A DNA stretch of 64,000 nucleotides, taken from positions 1-64,000 of the forward strand of contig LUCM01003402.1 of NCBI GenBank assembly GCA_008360955.1, read 5' to 3'. Each line of letters opens with the position of its first letter. Positions within the stretch are counted from its first letter, which is position 1. Origin of the DNA: Fasciolopsis buskii (Eukaryota; Platyhelminthes; Trematoda; Plagiorchiida; Fasciolidae). The translations under genes were made by a program, and so were the position numbers. This document shows, one piece after another, positions 61,801 to 64,000 of this stretch. The notes below the pieces were generated by a model that ran no database searches, was not told where the DNA came from, and saw nothing but the letters and a program-made list of their open reading frames with translations.

Positions 61801-62827
61801 GCTTAAGCCAAAGTTCTTATGCATCGATCAGTTCCATTTTCTCGTAGAAACTTACCGATACAGAACCGTGTAGAAAAGAAGTTTGCGATAATCTCGAAAT
61901 TTGTTTCCCAGTGCGCATATAATGTTTCACCACTTAATCACTTCGTCACTCAATGTGATTTGCTTCCCGTAAGCGATCGACGTCGGCGAATGAAATTTTG
62001 CTTATCGAATAGATTACCTTAGCACTAAAGTTTTGCGGTCACAGCCCTCAAACTTAATAATGCAATTTGTTTCACAACCGTTTTCCAGTGAAACAACTAC
62101 TTGCATGGCCTTAGTCAGTTTATTAACCGTTTGAATAGTTCAGTTTACGCAAGTTCAGTTTACGTCGTTCACCACATCCAGTTCATCATATTATCTCAAA
62201 ACACGAGGGACACGTGCATCATATTGTTAAAATTATCGAGCTTTTTGGGTACTCAGTCATCAAAACTGTCTATATGTTGCTAAATCATCTCATTATTTAT
62301 TTGCAATCTGCATCAACTTGTGTCCGTTTGCTTCGTCCGTGGTTTGTTGATAGGTTTTTGGAATCCCAGCAACCAATCCCTCTGCAGCGGATATCATTGA
62401 TTGCCGTCTTGGAGACTCTCTGAATAGTGATGGGAAGAAAGCACTCTCACGTTTGGTCATTACAGAAGCAAAGGCATTCACTCTATTCCTTCGCTGGACA
62501 GCTCAGTTGATAATTTGTGCCAAACCCAATCCCGGACAGTTTTACTCCACATCTGTGTCCGCGTTAGTCGATAGGCTGTTCAAGGTTTTACTCGAATCGC
62601 TTGAAGATGGGAGTACCATTGGTCGTCTGAGCAGAGCTCGTTGTTCAGAAGCCTGTTCAATTAAAACTGGCCTGGTCCCAAGTGTTTTGCGGCTATGTAC
62701 TTGGCTATCACATACCACGCACCGAAGAGATAGTTTACAAACTCCATTTGACATACCGGCCACTCAGCAGGTGGATTTCCCTGAGGTTAGTATTCCCAAA
62801 CTTGATGATTACCAGCGAAACGAGTAA
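46839..62827 (+). CDS. Multi-exon gene for an unrecognised helical-repeat-like protein (partial)
   Basis: This is the span of at least eight plus-strand exons: 46840-46991, 47058-47130, 47179-47285, a probable one ending at 48531, 56971-57053, 57140-57268, 59023-59098, 59193-59572 and 62354-62823/62827. Introns are GT-AG, and phases agree at every neighbouring join except that into the 48.3 kb exon, where another exon may be missing. The translation (over 550 residues) is rich in Leu and amphipathic helices and has no membrane segment, catalytic motif or zinc site. It looks like an ARM/HEAT-type scaffold. I do not recognise the family; large armadillo-like proteins such as meiosis inhibitor 1-like could be tested, but that is a guess. 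The start is not found and may lie upstream of the gypsy insertion. The end is ambiguous (TAA or splice donor at 62824). Introns hold RTE LINE fragments. Confidence 0.75.
46840..46991 (+). CDS. Exon a of helical-repeat-like gene
   Basis: The acceptor is TTTTAATTCAG and the donor is GTAAGC at 46992. The open frame reads LPSGCVAVLLSTLEDCLHKE and then MDQIRDVMDLFCIVC, ending in phase 2 (CG|A completes Arg with exon b). The upstream boundary (46839 or 46841) is uncertain. Confidence 0.7.
47058..47130 (+). CDS. Exon b of helical-repeat-like gene
   Basis: The acceptor is TTTTTGCTTAG and the donor is GTAGGT at 47131. The 73 bases keep the frame of exon a and read KWLIRESAQSLELFELLFKQ. They end in phase 0. 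Confidence 0.8.
47179..47285 (+). CDS. Exon c of helical-repeat-like gene
   Basis: The acceptor is CATTTATAG and the donor is GTAAGT at 47286. The frame continues from exon b: IAQYFDKSQSFPLASVTEVI, then GLLYDQLQSWKRWEM. It ends in phase 2. Confidence 0.8.
48309..48531 (+). CDS. Probable exon d of helical-repeat-like gene
   Basis: The open frame follows an ATTTAG acceptor and ends at a GTAAAT donor (48532). It reads EQFLKQNDFQYLLDFASSLG and then RRRVIQFLFCHQLLL. It ends in phase 1, exactly what the next exon (56971) needs (G|GA gives Gly). Its start does not fit the phase of exon c, so either the acceptor lies elsewhere or a small exon is missing. Confidence 0.55.
48950..49640 (+). mobile_element. 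RTE LINE 3' fragment in intron
   Basis: The plus strand reads pieces of RTE ORF2: a GVRQGCPLSPFLFNF-like block with frame damage (ELATRSSVLHRCF, 49060 region), SSCENSGIDICSDKK (49158-49200, before the YADD box), FLDRLNNILGTFGMRF (near 49265-49310) and LLVFELCCLSRVGRI near the 3' end (49540-49590). It is homologous to 19640-20160 and is heavily decayed. Confidence 0.75.
49720..49880 (-). mobile_element. RTE LINE 3'-terminal fragment, opposite orientation
   Basis: The minus strand reads KGLLVFEHRCLSRVGRIWWN (the conserved RTE ORF2 C-terminus FEHRCLR.I.RIWW), followed by sequence like the 20615-20877 tail. It aligns with the reverse complement of 49540-49610, so two RTE 3' ends face each other tail to tail. 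Confidence 0.75.
49881..51999. other. Intronic sequence, nothing recognised
   Basis: No exon with paired splice sites and no element motif could be supported. Confidence 0.45.
52000..53040 (-). mobile_element. Internally deleted RTE LINE
   Basis: The minus strand starts with the RTE endonuclease (LVAFNALTLTQIEQQ near 53030-52985, then a GVGVVLS-like region, then ALLDWIPINN near 52765-52735). It then passes directly into reverse transcriptase (a damaged GVPEKFISLIQSL block near 52640), INICSDRKLSKLQYADNVVL (52470-52410, YADD changed to YADN), and LHYLGTCITPSSRTPDEVSS to SRIQNPQ near 52230-52160. The last two thirds of the endonuclease and the whole EN-RT linker are missing. Confidence 0.8.
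53041..56970. other. Intronic sequence, nothing recognised
   Basis: This is AT-rich intron between the 48.3 kb and 56.97 kb exons. No frame with plausible splice sites or homology was found. Confidence 0.45.
56971..57053 (+). CDS. Exon e of helical-repeat-like gene
   Basis: The acceptor is AATATTTCAG and the donor is GTGAGT at 57054. Frame: LLQKVKVGTDNWRSLLDAYC, then YLCLGCA. It needs one base from the previous exon and ends in phase 0. Confidence 0.8.
57140..57268 (+). CDS. Exon f of helical-repeat-like gene
   Basis: The acceptor is TCTATTCTAG and the donor is GTGAGT at 57269. The 43 codons begin GFLTADHVQLMLEQLLNP and end YQFSLSNCDN. Phase 0 on both sides. Confidence 0.8.
57269..59022. 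other. Intron, nothing recognised
   Basis: No additional exon or element motif was found. Bases 57580-57650 have weak tRNA-like A- and B-box words only. Confidence 0.45.
59023..59098 (+). CDS. Exon g of helical-repeat-like gene
   Basis: The acceptor is TCTCATTTTCAG and the donor is GTAGGT at 59099. Frame: PTLDSMVEFLCSALANRMYL then THTEL, ending in phase 1. The next exon supplies CT to make Ala. Confidence 0.8.
59193..59572 (+). CDS. Exon h of helical-repeat-like gene
   Basis: The acceptor is TCCCATTCTAG and the donor is GTCAGT at 59573. The 126 open codons include HSLELARIVGKTLVHADCNH, then CCEAALGFLASLTVRLESVG and LPEQFYNTIERYFMQLVTLY. This is the longest uninterrupted internal exon. Helix-rich and Leu-rich, as in ARM/HEAT repeats. 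Confidence 0.85.
59573..62353. other. Intron, no exon recognised
   Basis: This is a 2.8 kb intron. Bases 61055-61130 look like a decayed tRNA-derived SINE head (weak). Minus-strand frames at 60441-60767 and 61466-61738 have no recognised motif. Confidence 0.45.
62354..62827 (+). CDS. Exon i (possibly terminal) of helical-repeat-like gene
   Basis: The acceptor is TTGTTGATAG. The frame is phase 0 as required by exon h: VFGIPATNPSAADIIDCRLG, then TEAKAFTLFLRWTAQLIICA and LVPSVLRLCTWLSHT, ending KLDDYQRNE and TAA at 62825-62827. The same bases form a good donor (GA|GTAAGG at 62824), so the exon may instead be internal and splice to sequence beyond 64000. Confidence 0.8.
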   Translation, partial: VFGIPATNPSAADIIDCRLGDSLNSDGKKALSRLVITEAKAFTLFLRWTAQLIICAKPNPGQFYSTSVSALVDRLFKVLLESLEDGSTIGRLSRARCSEACSIKTGLVPSVLRLCTWLSHTTHRRDSLQTPFDIPATQQVDFPEVSIPKLDDYQRNE

Positions 62828-63043
62828 GGAGAAATTTCCACTGAGATTTTGTAAACGTTGATTGACTTGGTGATTGTTATGTTCATTATCCTGGTCACAG
62901 GTGACGATTGAAACTGGGACCTGCATTCAAAGGAGTAGTCTGAACGTGCCAAACACAACATCTTACAGTGGTTTGAATTTCGCATTCCCCACCATGCTTT
63001 AAGCGTACTCAATCTTAATAACCTCAAAAACGCTTGTATGCTG

Positions 63044-63061
63044 TATATATATATATATATA
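63044..63061. repeat. TA dinucleotide tract
   Basis: About nine TA units, followed by CGTAACAATAAT. The same TA-then-ACAATAA arrangement recurs at 63895-63936. Confidence 0.9.
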
Positions 63062-63100
63062 CGTAACAATAATGTTCCCCCATAAATGAGAGGGGATGAT

Positions 63101-63653
63101 AAGTCAAATTTCTAACAATCAGAACACGTCCACTATTGTGTGTGTGTTTATATAACCGATGGCCGTCAAACTTATGGGTTGAAGGGATGCGATTCACATC
63201 CGTAACCCAGATCTGTAAGCAATTTGAGAGATTTTCGGAGGTGTTGAGAGGATCAGGGTAGCCTCAGGGTTGGTACGAACTGCATTAGGGTACATAATAG
63301 GGGATAGCAGATACGACTGCATATAGCCTCAGTTGTACGGCCTGAACGTTTCAGCACTGGTGATAGTTTTAATCGTTCCTGTGTTTAACCCAGCCCAGTC
63401 GTGTTCACGATCCCGTTTGGATAGGCCTCTGGATGTACGGCCAATGTACGCTGCCCCACAGGACCAAGTTCGTACTAATCCCGAGGCTTCCCTGATCCTC
63501 TGAACACCTCCGAAAATCTCTCAAACTGCTTATAGATCTGGGTTGCGGGTGTGAATCGTATCCCTTCAACCCATAAGTTTGACCGCCATCGGTTATACAA
63601 ACACGCACACACACACAACAGTGGACGTGTTCTGACTGCTAGAACATTAACTC
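63101..63653. repeat. Foldback (inverted-repeat) element, arms about 190-200 bp
   Basis: The left arm 63101-63290 is the imperfect reverse complement of the right arm 63452-63653, at about 85-90 percent by eye. It includes long matched blocks such as CAGATCTGTAAGCAATTTGA versus its partner, AACTTATGGGTTGAAGGGAT, and ACACGTCCACT. The loop is about 160 bp. No transposase is encoded, so it resembles a foldback/MITE-type element or paired retroelement ends. The right arm has an expanded CA tract. Confidence 0.85.
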
Positions 63654-63887
63654 GTCATGCACCTCCTATTTATAGTAAACCGCTTAATGTTATGTATCGG
63701 TATGATTGGGAATGACTAAAAACGAGCTTGTTCGTCACACTGTTGTTTCTCAATGTGCTCTGTGGAATTATTCGGAAAGTAACTTTTGTTGCAAATAAGC
63801 TGGTGTCAGACAAACAAGAACACCAAAGAGTAACAAATGTCACAAAAAACTTTTTTCCCTGTCGCTTGTTCTTTTCCTCTTATACCC

Positions 63888-63949
63888 GTCGTGCATATAT
63901 ATATATATATCTATGTACCTGACGAGCAACAATAACCGCGAAACCCGTC
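63888..63949 (+). ncRNA. Candidate minimal hammerhead ribozyme
   Basis: All invariant hammerhead core positions are present in order. CTGACGA is at 63919-63925. Stem II has G63926-C63939 and C63927-G63938 with an AT-rich loop. GAAA is at 63940-63943. Stem III is reduced to A63943-T63948 and C63944-G63947 around a CC loop, followed by the cleavage triplet GTC (63947-63949). An identical ACCCGTCGTG context with its own GTC lies upstream at 63888-63890. Between them GTGCAT (63891-63896) pairs with ATGTAC (63913-63918), including one G-T pair, to make stem I with an AT loop. Self-cleaving hammerheads with very short stem III, often in tandem, are known from Penelope-like elements. Stem II is short, so activity is uncertain. 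Confidence 0.5.
63895..63910. repeat. AT dinucleotide tract
   Basis: Eight AT units inside the putative stem I loop of the hammerhead-like motif. Confidence 0.85.
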
Positions 63950-64000
63950 GTGTGCTCCCGGGCAAATTTTGTTCACGCATCCAGATACTACTTGCTGCTT

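Noticed and set aside
1..64000. CRISPR arrays, phage or bacterial operons
   Set aside because: No regularly spaced direct repeats. Coding structure is clearly eukaryotic.

Overview
The window looks like nuclear DNA of a parasitic flatworm, most likely a digenean trematode. This rests on degenerate RTE-, CR1-like, Penelope-like and Ty3/gypsy elements of the type seen in fluke genomes, short coding exons with GT-AG introns, and one recognisable developmental gene relic (Frizzled). The organism call is inference. No bacterial signatures (operons, Shine-Dalgarno sites, long dense ORFs) are present, and most open frames here are chance frames.

Layout. 1-8759: no recognisable gene. 8760-11527: a decayed Frizzled receptor of the Fz1/2/7 type. 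The cysteine-rich domain, TM1-TM2 and TM5-TM7 with the KTxxxW motif are readable, but there are five in-frame stops, a frame change and loss of the TM3-TM4 region. 11613-46070: transposon territory, with CR1-like LINE pieces (13.4-14.7, 21.7, 23.6, 24.8-25.9, 28.3-29.6, 34.2-35.2 and 38.7-39.3 kb), RTE LINE pieces (17.9-20.9, 39.3-41.4 and 41.9-42.6 kb), a Penelope-like element with inverted flanks (29.8-32.6 kb), and a wrecked Ty3/gypsy element between diverged LTR relics (42.7-46.1 kb).

The oddest structure is a mosaic duplication. Three consecutive segments, A (13428-14193), B (14194-17892) and C (17893-19991), recur at 34429-41358 in the same order A-B-C, but each segment is individually reverse-complemented. 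The junctions match to the base. A and C are nearly identical to their copies. The B copy is about 10 percent longer because of scattered small insertions. This looks more like an assembly or gap-filling artefact than a normal genomic duplication.

46839-62827 (+) carries at least eight exons of one real gene. Nearly all exon joins keep compatible splice phases. The product is an alpha-helical, HEAT/ARM-like protein that I do not recognise. A large intron of about 8.4 kb (48532-56970) holds three RTE LINE fragments. The last kilobase holds a 190-200 bp-armed foldback element between two TA tracts. Next to it is a sequence with the complete invariant core of a minimal hammerhead ribozyme (63888-63949), of the short-stem-III, tandem type known from Penelope-like elements.
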